From Theobroma cacao (lineage: Eukaryota; Streptophyta; Magnoliopsida; Malvales; Malvaceae), in the NCBI RefSeq assembly GCF_000208745.1, contig NC_030853.1, forward strand, positions 28,258,061 to 28,322,060: 64,000 bases of DNA, in the 5' to 3' direction. The notes beneath the pieces were generated by a model. The model was not told the origin of the DNA and made no database searches. It was given only the letters and a program-made list of their open reading frames with translations. Both the position numbers and the translations under genes were made by a program. Positions 10,633-26,700 of this stretch are shown piece after piece. Numbering within the stretch: the stretch's first letter is position 1; the number at the start of each line of letters is the position of its first letter.

Positions 10633-11938
10633 CTTACTGTCTCTTCAATTGGTACTGAAGTATCCACACGGTGTTGATAGTACAGATCAATATATTCCAC
10701 ATCAAGCCTCTTAAGACTAGCTTCACAGCAAGCCCGAACATGTTCAGGGGTACCCTTGACCTCAACTAGACGACGCCCCTTTGATTCTGATTTGATGATA
10801 CCAAATTTTGTTGCCAGTTGAATTTTTTCTCAAGGAAGCTGCTTCAGGGCCTAACAATGCAAATAAAAGAAATTTGCTGATGAATGTCAGAATCTAAATG
10901 TTGCTTGGGCTGTAGAACATGTATCTTCGACAGATCACATTGAAGATACTCCATCTAATTGAATCAAAAGTTTCCCATGTAAACTTTTTCATATCAGTAT
11001 TATCATTTGTTTTGGAGCATTTTCTTTGACTTTTGTCCCATTTGTTTTGCTGTATAATCATTCTTTATATCATTGTTCTATATAGAAATCGTAGCTGGGA
11101 AGGTTAATCTGGACTCTGGAGGAGGATATGATGAATTGTACCTTGCCCACCATGATCTCATTATCATGTTTTTCACCATAAACGTCAGCTGTATCAAAGA
11201 AGGTGATACCCCTATTGAAAGCTTCTTTGATGACTGAACATCCATCTTCATGGGAGACAGGAGCATTATATATTCCTGAAAGTCCTGCACATCCAAGTCC
11301 CAATCTGGAAACCTGCAGGGTTGAAAGGAATATTATAAGAAAATAAAATTTCTCCAACATCACTGATGGCTATAATGAATGGAATATGCAAAAACTATCT
11401 TGGAACTTGGAGGACTCTATTTCATTTAGTTCAAGCACCATGAAATTACTTAATTTTCATCTGACCTTCATCCATATGACACATCATTTTACATACCAGT
11501 CTACTGGAGTAAACTACTTCCAGATATTCCAGCCGATCAAAGTTACTGAAGCTATACCAAAAGTTGCTAGTCCAAGAAAATCCAGCTCCTAACTCTGTAG
11601 GTTAACCACTCCAAACTAAATTTACCAGATCCAAAGTCCTGTTAAAAACTTAATGCAGTTTAGAAATCATCAGAAATCGAATTACTACTTCACTGAAACT
11701 GTATCCTAGCATGAACCAGTTGATACAAGGTCCAAATCTATCAGAAAAGCTGGATGATAATGTCGATGAAGAAGGGAAACTGACCAATATAATAGATGTT
11801 TTTGTACAACAAATTTAAGGATACTTGTCTAAGCATTGACTTAATCCAATTCTGTGAAAGAGTAAAAACTAAGCTTACCTCCAATCCCTGACTGCCTAAT
11901 TTCACTCTTGAAAATTGAATTTGGGGTTCCTTCTCCAT

Positions 11939-12854
11939 TTTGAAAGAAAATAGAACTTGATTGAAGTCGCCTTCAGTAAAAAAAGGACTTGATTGAAGTC
12001 TTAAGATACTGGCTAGCAGCTCTAGTTGGAAAGTAATGTGAAGACTCACCGCTTTCAAATACCATAGCAATTTCTCTTGTTTGACTTACCAACTTTTCCT
12101 TTTATTTTTAAACAAATCAGCCAGACCCCAACCATTTTTATATTGATGGAGGAGATAAAGGGATTGGTGCCCACTTAGTTTGTTTATATGACAAGAGCAT
12201 TTCCCTTCGAGAATGCTTGGCCAAAATATCATCCTTGATTGTAACAAGAGCAACATGTATATCATGATCCTTTTTATTTAAAGATAGGTTTCAACTGGCA
12301 ACCTGAACTTTCCAGACTTTAAAGTATCATGGATCCAGAAACCATTTGGTAAGCAACAAATGTTCTTTCTTGGTACATATGGTACATTGTGTGGGATTGT
12401 AAACTCTGAATGCACCGTGAAATCTACAGAGTTAGCTGAAAAACAATCTATAGAAAATTGAGTCTTGTGCCTTGTAGCACAGGTAGTCTCTTAATTTAAG
12501 AACTAGGTAACATTTTATTTAGTTGTACCTTTCTTTGAGAGAGTTCCCTGAAGCAACTAGGACAGTTCTGAGCAGATCAACTCTATACAGTACATTACAA
12601 ATTCAATCACAAAGGAGATTTTGCCTCCTTGTGTTATCAACATGACATGCATTATTTTCTCCAAGAACAAGCTACCTTGATAACAACAGAGGAGAATTTT
12701 CATATCCACAAAGGCACAGCGTGCAATTCCTGATGCAGTAATGATGGTGTTAGAACACTTCTTATTCTTCACAAATGTACAGCGCTTCTCCAAGAGATCT
12801 GCTCTCAGTTACAAGCAAGTTCAGCTTTTCTCATTCCTTTTCAACAAGTATGTT
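11939..12854. other. Spacer between AKR copies 2 and 3
   Basis: No gene is recognised. Segments resemble the 4548-5467 spacer, consistent with tandem duplication. It should hold the former promoter of copy 2 and the 3' untranslated region of copy 3. Confidence 0.5.
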
Positions 12855-15687
<2,833 letters not shown>

Positions 15688-16072
15688 TTTCAGACAGCCA
15701 AAACTCCAATGCTCAGTTTCACTTTGAAGATGCTTTCTTTACTAATTGAATGGAACACGCCCACAACCTTTTATTTCATCTGCCATTGCCAAATTTTGGC
15801 AGTTGCAAGCCCGGCCCGACCCAAACGACTTGTCCGGTCTATTATTAACTGAGCCAATATGCAGCCAAGGTTTGGCAAACGACGTCGCCACAATGCAGCC
15901 AAGCGAAACGGTGCCGTTTTAAATCTTATATACGGAAGTAATTAACTGTTCGGTAGTGGAAGCTCAAATAAATGTGAAAAGTCCAAACATCTGGCTTCTT
16001 CGTGAAATTGAACCAAATCAAATCAGGGAAAAAAAAGTAAAAAAAAAAAACTCCAAATCGAAATCCAAAAAG
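15688..16072. promoter_or_regulatory. Short divergent promoter between AKR copy 3 and p24
   Basis: 385 bp separate the two start codons. A TATATA motif at 15927-15932 is suited to the plus-strand p24 gene. An A-rich leader precedes the p24 ATG. ACGACGTCGCC near 15878 has an ACGT core, which can bind bZIP factors; binding is inference. Confidence 0.5.
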
Positions 16073-19000
16073 ATGGAAAAGGGATGGGGAAAGATGTGGG
16101 CTTTGATGGTTTTGCTTCTTTTGAATTGGGTGAGTAACGTCTCCTCCCTTTCGGTGACCGTAAACGAAGTCGAGTGCGTGTATGAATACGTGCTTTACGA
16201 AGGGGACACGGTTTCAGGCAACTTTGTCGTCGTCGACCACGATATTTTCTGGAGCTCTGATCACCCCGGCATTGATTTCACTGTGAGTTTATTACCTGAT
16301 CTCTAAATGCGATGTCTTTTTCGTGAATTTTGGTTGATTTGATGTCTGGGTATTGGATTCCTTACAGTAAAGGTCACGTTCTGTTTTATTTTTTTATGCT
16401 TGGGCGTTGAATTGATTACAGGTTTTTTTTTTGTGATATTTTAAGAGTTTTGATATCTTGTTTTTGCTGGAATCATGGGGACTTTCTTTGATGAATCATT
16501 TTGGGTGGGTTTTAATCAGTGAAATTTTGATCCCCAGGTGATTGATTTTATTGGGTTTAAGGTTAATGTAAACTTTTGTAGTGTGTTGAAAAGGGGATTT
16601 CTTGTTTAGGGTCATGCATTTGAATTGACTTGATTGGATCTATAGGATATCTAATTTTGTCGAATATTAGTTTGTTGTTGCTAGTATTGTTTAAGGAGTC
16701 TTTTGGAATGCTTGCTTTTGATTTTCCTTGAAAAGGAGCTGATTATAGTCTGTCTAACCTCTTGCTTCATACAGGTGACTTCTCCTGGGGGTAATACAGT
16801 TCAGAATTTGAAGGGGACATCTGGGGACAAGTTTGAATTTAAGGCCCCACGAAGTGGAATGTACAAATTTTGTTTTCACAATCCCTACTCTACACCAGAG
16901 ACTGTTTCTTTCTATATTCACGTTGGCCATATTCCCACTGAGCATGATCTTGCCAAAGATGGTTCGTTATTTTTTCCTTGGCGTATTTTGAAGCCTATAT
17001 CTCTTTCTTTGTAGTGCAAGCTGTGAATCGCTGTTATCATTGGCATTTAATTTTGACTCTTTAACATTTGAGTTGTTTTTTGTACCCTGTTTGTAGAATA
17101 CATTGCATGTTATTGTTATTTTCCTTCACAGTTGATAATTTGTCTTTAATGATTTTCTTTGTTACAGAACATTTGGACCCAATTAATGTGAAAATTGCTG
17201 AGCTGAGAGAGGCTTTGGAGTCTGTAACAGCAGAACAAAAGTACTTGAAAGCACGTGATGCTCGGCATCGTAATAGTAAGTTGCTACTATCCTGCTTATC
17301 CGTTGAGTTGATAATTAGGGATTACTATTTATTAGTTTTAGTCTGTGAGCCGCCAGCAGATATTATCTATGCAGAAAGTTCCCTTTGTTTTTGGCTACTG
17401 GGGTGGTTTTGTCATTTAAGAGTTGCCTCTTTATATGTTTTTATTTTGGTTCGTTTTTCATTCTTCTATCTCTTTCTCAGACAATGTGACTGCCTACAAT
17501 CTTGATCTGAACCAACAAGACACCTACCATCTCAACAATTTTGCCATTATAAGCATTTAGATTCTTTTCAGCCACCCATAGTTTGTTACCCTGCTTGATT
17601 TTATGAGAAATTCTTACTAATAAGCATGGATATGAGGAGATATGTTAAGTTGACAGTAAATTCCATGAAATGTGTCTTTTTAGTGCTAAGTACAGTTTGG
17701 TGAAACTAACGAGATAGCCACTGGCTGCATGGTTCCAAAATTTGAAAGAAATCTTGGCCTAATTAGCATTAGACTCATGAAAGGAGAAATTTTCCTATGT
17801 AATAAATAGTCAGATTGCTAAGAGATCTAGAGTGACAAAAAACTTGCAGACCAATGCATATATGATTTAGGGTTTATATTTGATGCATTGTCATCATATG
17901 GATTTTATACACTATCAGTGAACCAAATGTTGCTATCTCGTTAATAGTAAATTTAATAGTTAGGAACCCTCAAAAATAAATACTCATAATTTTAAAAATA
18001 TTTACTTTGGATGACTTTTGAACTTTACCTTTCTACATTTATGAGATAGCACTATGTGGTTAAGTGATGGTATAGATACTATACATTGACAGTGCATCCA
18101 ATATAAGCTGTTTGATACAATTTCCCAGTGCCTTGTGATATCAGAAGTTTGTCAGGCATTGCACTCAACTTAGATGTCTATGAATATGCAGATTTGTTTG
18201 CTTTATTTTATTTCTTTTTGGTACTTAATTCTATGGTTTGCGATTTCCTGCGATATTCACAACATATTTATGAATGTGTGTATGTATGAGGATCAATAAA
18301 TTATCTGCGGTAATCAATATGAAACTTCTTAGGCATCTATTTATTATTCTGGAGAAAATAGAGATTGAAGTCTCAGGTTCTAGAAAGTACATGATATACT
18401 CCAAGAGATTATGTGTATTTATTACAAGTGTAATGGTAGTTTCGTTTGGATCTTTGTTTGTGTTCATTCTTTGTGGTATCCTCTGATAACATTGTTATTA
18501 TTTTTTATTTCTACACCGAAATTTCCAGTAGTAGCCTATGAATGCTTCAACAAGTTTATTATTAGGGCCTTGTTGAGTTGTGAAACTAACATACGAACAC
18601 TCAAACAGCGGAACCTCTATGTGTTTGCAAATTGTTGGAGCTAATAGGAATTGTAGACTTTCTTATCCTTTTGTTCTTACTTTATTTTGGAGAGTTGCAC
18701 CCCACTTTATTCATGGAAGCTAAGCTCAAAGAGACCTTAGTGCAGCAAGAAATGTCTACTGTACAGGATAACTGTGTGATTGATGGTTTTCTCCTATTTG
18801 ATTCACTGGCATCTATATTTTTTTTTGGAAGTCACTGGCATCTATATGACTGTATCACATTTGTAGAATACCAATGCCATGCTGTAATGTCTGTGAATAT
18901 GGCAAACTTTGCAATAGTTCCTTATATACCATATGATTGACATTTGCTTGCAGCAAATGAGAGCACCAGAAAGCGTGTTATAGGCTACACAGTTGGAGAG

Positions 19001-19087
19001 TACGTTCTGCTAGCTCTTGCTAGTGCACTTCAAGTCATCTATATCCGCCAGCTCTTCAGCAAATCAGTTGCATACAACCGAGTTTGA
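16073..19087 (+). CDS. p24-beta family (TMED/emp24) ER-Golgi cargo receptor
   Basis: Type I membrane protein of early secretory vesicles (COPI/COPII), expected to cycle between ER and Golgi with other p24 subunits. Coding exons 16073-16282, 16775-16961, 17168-17275, 18954-19087 give 639 nt, 212 aa, the usual p24 size. Features in order: signal peptide (about residues 5-25, MWALMVLLLLNWVSNVSS); GOLD domain with the conserved Cys pair (VECVYEY and YKFCFHNPY); a coiled-coil-like stretch (HLDPINVKIAELREALESV); one membrane span (EYVLLALASALQVIYI); and a short cytosolic tail, RQLFSKSVAYNRV, whose LF is the expected sorting position. An in-frame ATG lies upstream at 15956, but 16073 gives a normal signal peptide and is preferred. 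Intron 3 is long (1.68 kb). The tail and the ECV motif fit the beta subclass. Confidence 0.93.
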
Positions 19088-20679
19088 GCCACCTGATTAT
19101 ACTTTTAGTTCTCTGTTCCATTAACCAGAGAGTCACAGGGACAAATCCTATAGATGAGTCACGAGTTCACCAAAAATCCGATTCGTGTAACAGATCATTT
19201 TTGGTGTTTTATGTTATTCGAGTCTTGTATTTCAATTACAATGTAGCTTTTCGACCCTAAATGTTTTAGACTAACTATTATCAAATTTGAGCTACCTTTT
19301 GTTTTTTTTTTCCTTATCCTGAGCCTCATTAGCAGCTGTACAATGCTTCCATCCAGTCTGATGGAGGGCTGGCTTAATAGTTAATATTAATAATGGCTGT
19401 CATGAATAATAGAAGAATTTGCCAAGTTTGGTTTCTTGCTTCTATTGCAAAGCTACCATTACTTCAGGGAAAAACCCTCAAAACTGTCAATACAGTAAAA
19501 AGGATTGTATAAAAGATTTAGCCAGCATTCCACCGACCATTGTCAGTTTACATGTGCAAGCTTACAAAAATGTCAGAGATCTTGGTGACACATATGATGT
19601 ATTTAGCAAGTGACAGGTGGGGGAACAGATTTTCAGAACCTTGTTAGCCCCAAGATATCGAATTATTTTTTTATTAAAAAAATATTTTGCTGACTAGAAA
19701 ATGGGACCCATTAAAAGGGCCAAAAAGAATGTGGACATTTAATTCTGAAATTTTCTGGAAATTAGTAGAGAATTGACTACAAATTTGTACCCATTCCTCA
19801 AATCATTGACTTTCTCGTGTCTGCTTTCTGTTTGTATCAAATCTTTTGTTTGTATTTTTTTTCTGTTCCCATTAGGCATCTACTTTCTCAAAAAGAAGGC
19901 TTTTTCTTTATTATTTTTTATAGTTTTTATGATATTCTACAGCTGTGTCCACCACCGCCACTTGCCACTCCACCAATTTTTGGTGGATAGGTTCTGACAA
20001 TTTCTGTACTAAAAATCATTTATGAATCCTAAGTTCCGAAACTACCCTTTCATTCTTTAACTATGATTTAGTCAAAGACTTTTTTTTTTTATATTTTGTG
20101 TACAATTAATTGAATTGTTATTTTGCACTTGCAAAAATCACTGATTAATGATACTTACCATGAAAAGTTAACCATAAATCACGGGACCATAAGCACGTTT
20201 AATCCTGTAACTTAATGGTTTTATTTTCAAATAAATTTATAATTTTTATTTCAAGTGCTTTTAATATACTTATTTAATTTATTATTACTATAAAAGGATA
20301 TCTTAATCAAATAGATTAAAATCACCCTAGTCATAACTAAATTTTACATTTAATACAATTTTTCTTTTTTGAGAATATCCATTGATTTTTCTAGATAAAA
20401 TACCCCGTTCACGGAAACTTTGAGAATATTGTATCTTTTTTTCTTATAGTTCTTATAAATCTTCGCCAGACAAGGGCTGTATGGGAAATGGAAAACTGCC
20501 CTAAAATGCTTATATAATTCCCCGAAATTTCTCCCACAAAACTCCACATTCCCAATTTTTGGTACAACGTCACAGATTTTCTATCATTCGATACCCATCA
20601 ATCAAAGAAAGATCAAGAGTCCTTTTTTGGGTTTTGCTTCTGTGGGAGCTTTGGATCTTTGCAAACAAAGGGGAAAAAA
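19088..20679. other. 3' region of p24 and promoter of the DUF3700 gene
   Basis: AT-rich spacer; no coding gene is supported. A TATA box (TATATAA, 20511-20517) sits about 165 bp before the next start codon, in a sensible position for that gene. Confidence 0.5.
20511..20517 (+). promoter_or_regulatory. TATA box of the DUF3700 gene
   Basis: TATATAA followed by a leader of about 130-140 nt to the ATG at 20680. Placement relative to the gene is the only support. Confidence 0.45.
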
Positions 20680-23223
20680 ATGCTGGCAGTTTTTGACAAA
20701 TCGGTTGCCAAGAGCCCAGATGCTCTTAATGCTCCTGATCACTCCGAGGCAGTGTCTGCTCTCCAAAATGGCTTCTTGGCTAACCACTTTGGCTCTATTC
20801 ACCCTGGTTCTGTTACCGTCAATCTTGGCTCTGCTGGTGTCATGGCTTACTCTCTTGAAAAGCAGAACCCACTTCTCCCAAGGTAAGAATTTTCTCTCTC
20901 TTTTCATCTTCTTCATGATGCACAAGGTTTCATTTTTGGGTTCTTTTTTTCTCTTCTTGCTTGGTGGTTTTTGATTGATCTAGTCCCGATCGTTTCTGGG
21001 TTGTTTTGTTTCTCTGCTTATTGGTTCATGGCGCGGTGAAAATTTGTAGAAAGTTCGTCTTTTTTCGCCTTTTGTTCTCTTGCGTTTTTGCTCTTGTTTT
21101 CTCCGTTTTCTTTTTTCGTTTGTTTTACTTTAATCTAATCATGCTATGTAGATGAGTTGTACTTGTGATAGTGCTTTTTTTTTGTATGGCTTATAATGTG
21201 ATACAAAGATTTTATGTGATTATATAATTGGAGTAATCCAAGTTCTTGTTGGTTTGATTTGCTTCTTAGATCTTTTTTCACATTACTTGATATTTTGTTG
21301 GTTGTTCTGTTATTTACAGGCAGTATGAGATTTGTGATTTATAGATGCAATTGTTAGTTGATTGTTTTCTTACCGAAAAGGGAAAAAGAAAATGAAATAT
21401 CTAAAGAAAAGAATAATTGGCATCAATGGCTGTCTGCTAGTCATTGATGACTTATCTTTTGAGTTGTCTTCTGTTTTCTAGTATTATGTGATGAGAATGC
21501 AGCTTGAGAAAATTCTGCTGGTGAAACCCTTGAGTAGGGTGTCATTTAATCATGCACAACATAAGTTCTTTTGTGATAAACTTTTAATATAACAATTTTT
21601 TTTGTTTCTTTGTTTTCTTTTAATTCAATGCCTTACCAGGCATGATTTGTTTTATTAGATGATATTGTTTTACCATGGGATGTAGACATTGAGTATAGTC
21701 CAAAATTAAAGATCTAATATTATGGTTTGGAGAGACACAGAAGATAGATTGACTTGATTGGATCTATTCTATTCTATATTCTTTTTGGATTAATTATTTC
21801 ATTGAACATGATCATCTTATCTACGCTGTTCTCCTTCTTGAACTGAACATGTTTTTGGATTTTGCATAATTTGTTTAGTTTATTTAACTCAACTTCCCTG
21901 AGAAGCCAGTTTAAAATCGTATGATCATACTTAATAACTTCATGACTTAATTATTTCCTATATCAGAATTTATTATAAAAAAGTTATAAGGTTGTTCTGT
22001 TCTTTTATTGTTTTCACGTGGAGATTGAGAAATTGACCTTTTCATATTCTTCCTTTTTTGTTTCCAGACTTTTTGCAGTTGTGGATGACATTTTCTGCCT
22101 GTTTCAAGGCCACATTGAGAACGTTGCTCTTCTTAAGCAACAATATGGCTTGAACAAAACTGCAAATGAGGGGATCATTGTCATTGAAGCTTACAGGACC
22201 CTCAGAGATAGAGGCCCTTACCCTCCTGACCAGGTTGTAAGAGATATCCAGGGAAAGTTTGCTTTTATTCTCTATGATAGCTCTTCCAAGGTCACATTTA
22301 TAGCTTCTGTAAGTAAACCTTTCTGTCCATAATTTTTGTCATCTAATGCTATGGATGTTGCTTATTTGATTTTTTTCATCAAGTTTAGTCTCCAATATGA
22401 TTCAGTTTTTTACCTTTGTCTTGTGCAGGATGCTGATGGAAGTGTACCTTTCTTCTGGGGAACAGATGCTGAAGGCCATCTTGTTCTTGCTGATGATGTG
22501 GAGACTGTGAAGAAGGGCTGTGGGAAGTCTTTTGCCCCATTCCCCAAAGGTAAGACTTCATGGACATATGCTAAATTTATTGTCAATTAGTAAGTTATTT
22601 GACATGCTTAGGCTCTCGTACTTTTTTAAGTAATCTGATTGGACAAAATGGGGGAATAGACTTGGGTAAAGATTAAAGCATGTTTGAAGTGGATTTTGAG
22701 ACTAGTGTACAATGACATAGCGAAAATCAAGGTGAATTGGAAATTGGATGAAAGTCGAGGTGGAATGGAAACTGGGATGGCATACAGATTTCTATGCATA
22801 AATTAGCATATGATATAACTCTTTGCATACATTTCCTTTATTGTTATTCTGTCACAATTATTCCATGTTCTTTTATATGCCAACATTAGTTTAATATTGG
22901 GGATCATCTGTCTATTTCCTTATCTTCATGCATGTCTTTTAGCTTCTTCTTTGTTATCCCTAACTATGATTATTTTCTGAATTCAGGAGTATGAGAGTTT
23001 TATTGCTGATTTTTTTTTATTATTTCTTTCAGGGTGCTTCTTTACATCCTCTGGTGGGTTAAGGAGCTTTGAGCATCCCCTTAATGAGTTGAAGCCTGTG
23101 CCAAGGGTGGACAGTTCAGGTCAGGTTTGTGGTGCAACTTTCAGTGTGGATGTAGAGACAAAAAAGGAACCAACTGGAATGAAAAAAGTTGGAAGTGCTG
23201 CAAACTGGTCCTCACACTACTGA
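20680..23223 (+). CDS. Aluminium-induced protein / stem-specific TSJT1-like (DUF3700, YGL-LRDR)
   Basis: Plant DUF3700 protein related to class II glutamine-amidotransferase folds; members respond to aluminium, auxin, sugar and dormancy signals, but no enzyme activity is established. Coding exons 20680-20882, 22068-22308, 22429-22549, 23033-23223 give 756 nt, 251 aa. The start MLAVFDKSVAKSPDAL is typical. The family's naming motifs are present: YGL in KQQYGLNKT and LRDR in YRTLRDRGPYPPDQV. Others are GKFAFILYDSS, FFWGTDAEGHLVLADD and the C-terminal CFFTSSGGLRSFEHP. The mature N-terminus lacks the catalytic Cys of true amidotransferases, as is normal in this family. The gene is convergent with DMC1; the two stop codons are 568 bp apart. 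Confidence 0.93.
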
Positions 23224-23791
23224 GCTTAGAAATGTCTCCTGTTTAGCAAGGCTTTTGTTATTAGTGAGCCTCCTGGTTGTATCCATCTTTCTTAGTCTTC
23301 AATTCCTAATATCCTATCTCAATGACTTGGCTGAGCTAGTGGATATTCAAACTCTAAATTGTTGTCAGCTTTTTTAAAACTAAGACAGCATTTTATGCAG
23401 CTGTACATGTTTGCTTACCATCATAACTGAGCTTGACGTGGTACATAACATGGAATAATATTTCTTCTCATAAAGGCTGCAAATCTCTTTTGTCTAACTG
23501 GTTTTTCCTCTCTAGTAGCTTTTGGAAGATTGATGTTCTGCTGCTCACATTGTGCACTTCTTTGCGAAAGGAAAACTTTGCTAGGTATTCCATCTTGTCC
23601 GCACATATAAAAGAACTCAGTGTATGGGTAGATTATACAAGGAAAGGCAAATCCTTTCCTGCTACTTAAAGTTCTAAAGGAGGGACTATAAACAGTCAAT
23701 CAAAAAAACTGTTTTGTCGATAGTAAGAAAATGTCAGTACATTACTTTGCCCTGTCTGGTGTAGAGAGCAATCTTGGTCTCACCTCTAAGT
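23224..23791. other. Shared 3' spacer between the DUF3700 gene and DMC1
   Basis: Holds the 3' untranslated regions of two convergent genes. No other gene is seen. Confidence 0.6.
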
Positions 23792-26700
23792 TTAGTCCTT
23801 TGCATCTGCAATGCCCCCTGGCGTTATCTGAAAGACGTTCTTTTGTCAAGGATAACTAAACAACAGTGGTACTAAACTTAAATGTTGCTTTGCAAGGTAA
23901 GATTTCTTCACATCCTTTATATGAGGAGGCTTTATTAAGGTTGCTGATCATGATGAACCTTGCTGGTGAGCCATTTTGGGTTTATCCATACTATTTGGAG
24001 TTAGTCATATGGGCAATCAGGACTTGAAAAAATATCTGAACGAATTTAAAACAGTAACAGTGGTCAGGTAAGGATATTGCTTCAGCTTCAGGAAGATTTG
24101 GGGCGTCAAACACCTTGCAGACCCGCTGTTCACCTTTGCCTTTCCTGAACATCAACCTTATTGTGGCTGCGTGGGCAAGCACGTGCCCTCCGGCTGGTTT
24201 CTTTGGATCTGATATGAACACTCCACCACCAGGGTCGGCGATAACTGCAACAAACAATCCAAAAATATAATTTAGAAATGGACCTCTACTTGGGGCCCAG
24301 TTGGTAGAATTAGGTAGCGAATTTGCTGCCTCTGGAAAGGATCAAAAATTAAAGAGGTTAACCGGACCGATCGGAGTTAAAAGTACCTTGGTTAGTCATG
24401 TAGACTGCAACATTGAATTCTTCAGCTATTTTTGTTAATCGGGAGAGCATCTGAGCCAATTTTTGCTGCAAATGACAAACGGTTCATATGATGAAAGAGA
24501 ACAGACTCAAAACCAAGGTTTTACATATGTAAGTTGTAATAGGCTTTTTCTACCTGGCGCTCTGCCAGTTCTCCTCTCCCAGTGAAATCCACTCGAAATA
24601 GAGCAATGACAGAATCCACAATCTGAAAATATGAGCGTAAACAAACAGGATCAAACAGACTCCGTAATATCAACATTATAGAATGATTCTATCAACGAGA
24701 CTCACCAGAAGTCTGAATGGTTCTTCAGACATTTTTGCTGCCAAACCAAGAAGCAGGTTGTACTGATGCTCATATGTGTACGCACGAGCATAAACGATCT
24801 TTGACATTCAAAGAAAATAAGCAATACGCGACATCTGTTTCTACAATTCAATTGAGGTTATACGGATATTAATGCTTACATTGTCAAGGACAGCTCCTGG
24901 GTCCATCCCAAATCTTTCGGCTATGGGTATAATTCTATCAGGCCGGCTGCAAGTGTGTGAAGTTGAAGAAAACATAGTGACTCTAGTTTGGAATTCTTTG
25001 TAGATAATACTCTTATTTTTGTTAGCTTCTCACGCAAGAGAAACTATAATACGTAACTTAAAATATTAAAAGTAAGAACAGAACGGATACAAAGTTCCTT
25101 CAGTATCAATGTAAGCCACTTTCCCATTCCCACCTCGCATATTTGTAGGGAGCTGCAAAGGCAATATAAATACCAGATCAACAAAGTTCAACATGGAGAT
25201 GGTAAATATAGTCAGCTAATTGAACTAAAGCTATACCATCCACGGAGCATGACAATTTAGCAATATTAATTTATGTTCTCTAAACCTGCTCTTGAAAACA
25301 ATTCATTTGGTCGGCAAATAAATTCTCAATTATGATATACTCCTGCACTCCTGCCTACTGCTGAAAACAAATCCAAAAATCAATGAACAAACGTGATTTA
25401 TTATGTATTTTTATGTTTCAGACATGTGGCATATCCAGGGGTTTTCTCACTCCAAGAGTCAATTTGGGACAAATCGAATCTCCTCCAAATCAAACCGTAT
25501 AACAAACGTAGTTTGAAGTTTATTTAACAAAGTGAAAATTAAATATCTTCTTTCATTCCCAATTCCCAAGGATTTATAAAAATCTCACAATTATGGATCA
25601 CAAAGGTGAGAAAGGAACCTGTGTAGAAACACATAGAGTATGTGCCAGCTGTGTTTTGCCAGACCTAAATCAACATTGGGATTAGAAGGCAATTTAATCA
25701 TGCATTAGGGTAGACATGAACCAGCAGGAAAGATTTTAACAAGCAAATGATATAGTAGTATTTAATGTCCATATGAAGAAAGCAGTAAACTATGTGCTGT
25801 TTTCCTTACCTAAATTCTCCAAAAGCTTCTGTGATAGCCAGAGTTTCTATGCCACCTTTGAAGGTTTAGGCAAAAAAATCATTTACAGAGAACTCTAATC
25901 AAGAAATCATTTAACAGCAATATAACATCTCCCAAAAGGCAAAAGTTACCCCCTAAGAGTTCATCAAGGGCTTGGCTTCCAGTTGTGATGCGAATCACGG
26001 ATTTTCTCTACAAAGCCAAAAACAATAAATACCCAAATCGCATTTAGTTTCACCGTAAACCGTAAAACATAAATAAATTAAAAAGAAAACATACAATTTG
26101 AACTTACTCTTAGTAAAGCATCGCTTCCAGTGATATAACCATAATTCTGAGGCAATAAAACGTGGAAAAGCTAGAAGTCAGGAATTTGATAAAGGGCAAA
26201 AAAGAGAAACAAATCAATGAAATAATTAATTTAACTAACCACTATTTTCTCAGCAGCTTCACAGATCTTATCAACCTTAGCTTCAGATAAACCTTTGATT
26301 CCAGTCAAGTGCTGCAAAAGAAAATTGAAGATAAATAATAAATTTTTAAAAAATAACCGCCATAAAATTAAAAACTCCAATTATTTTGAAATTTAAATTT
26401 ACCTTCTTAGTGTGCATCATCAAGCCGTTGCAGGTGTAGATTCCTGCATCTTGAAGCTTCTTCACGTCTCCGGCATTGATTCCTGCAGATATCACTGCAC
26501 AAAAAAAAAAATTGCAGTTCAAATCCAATAGACTGAACAGCTTGTTGACCATCTTATTAAAGCATGGAAAAATACTAAAAATCTAAATGATCTTCTATGT
26601 ATAATGAAATTTGATGACATAGCAAAGAGAGATGTTCAAATCCATCTACTTCAACGACAATTTTTCAAGCGATGTCGACGAAACATGCTTAGATTTACAA

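Noticed and set aside
6734..10637. Treating the LRR frame as a complete host resistance gene interrupted by nothing
   Set aside because: It has no coiled-coil or NB-ARC domain, begins abruptly at an LTR edge, and lies inside an AKR intron between target-site duplications.
23991..24080. DMC1 ending in the long tail that reads on from exon 14
   Set aside because: That reading runs into intron DNA and lacks the conserved C-terminus, which is found intact at 23792-23836.
25081..25090. Second U12-type donor in DMC1 (GTATCCGTTC)
   Set aside because: Only the first six bases match; the following CTT is absent, and the intron ends with a normal pyrimidine-AG acceptor.
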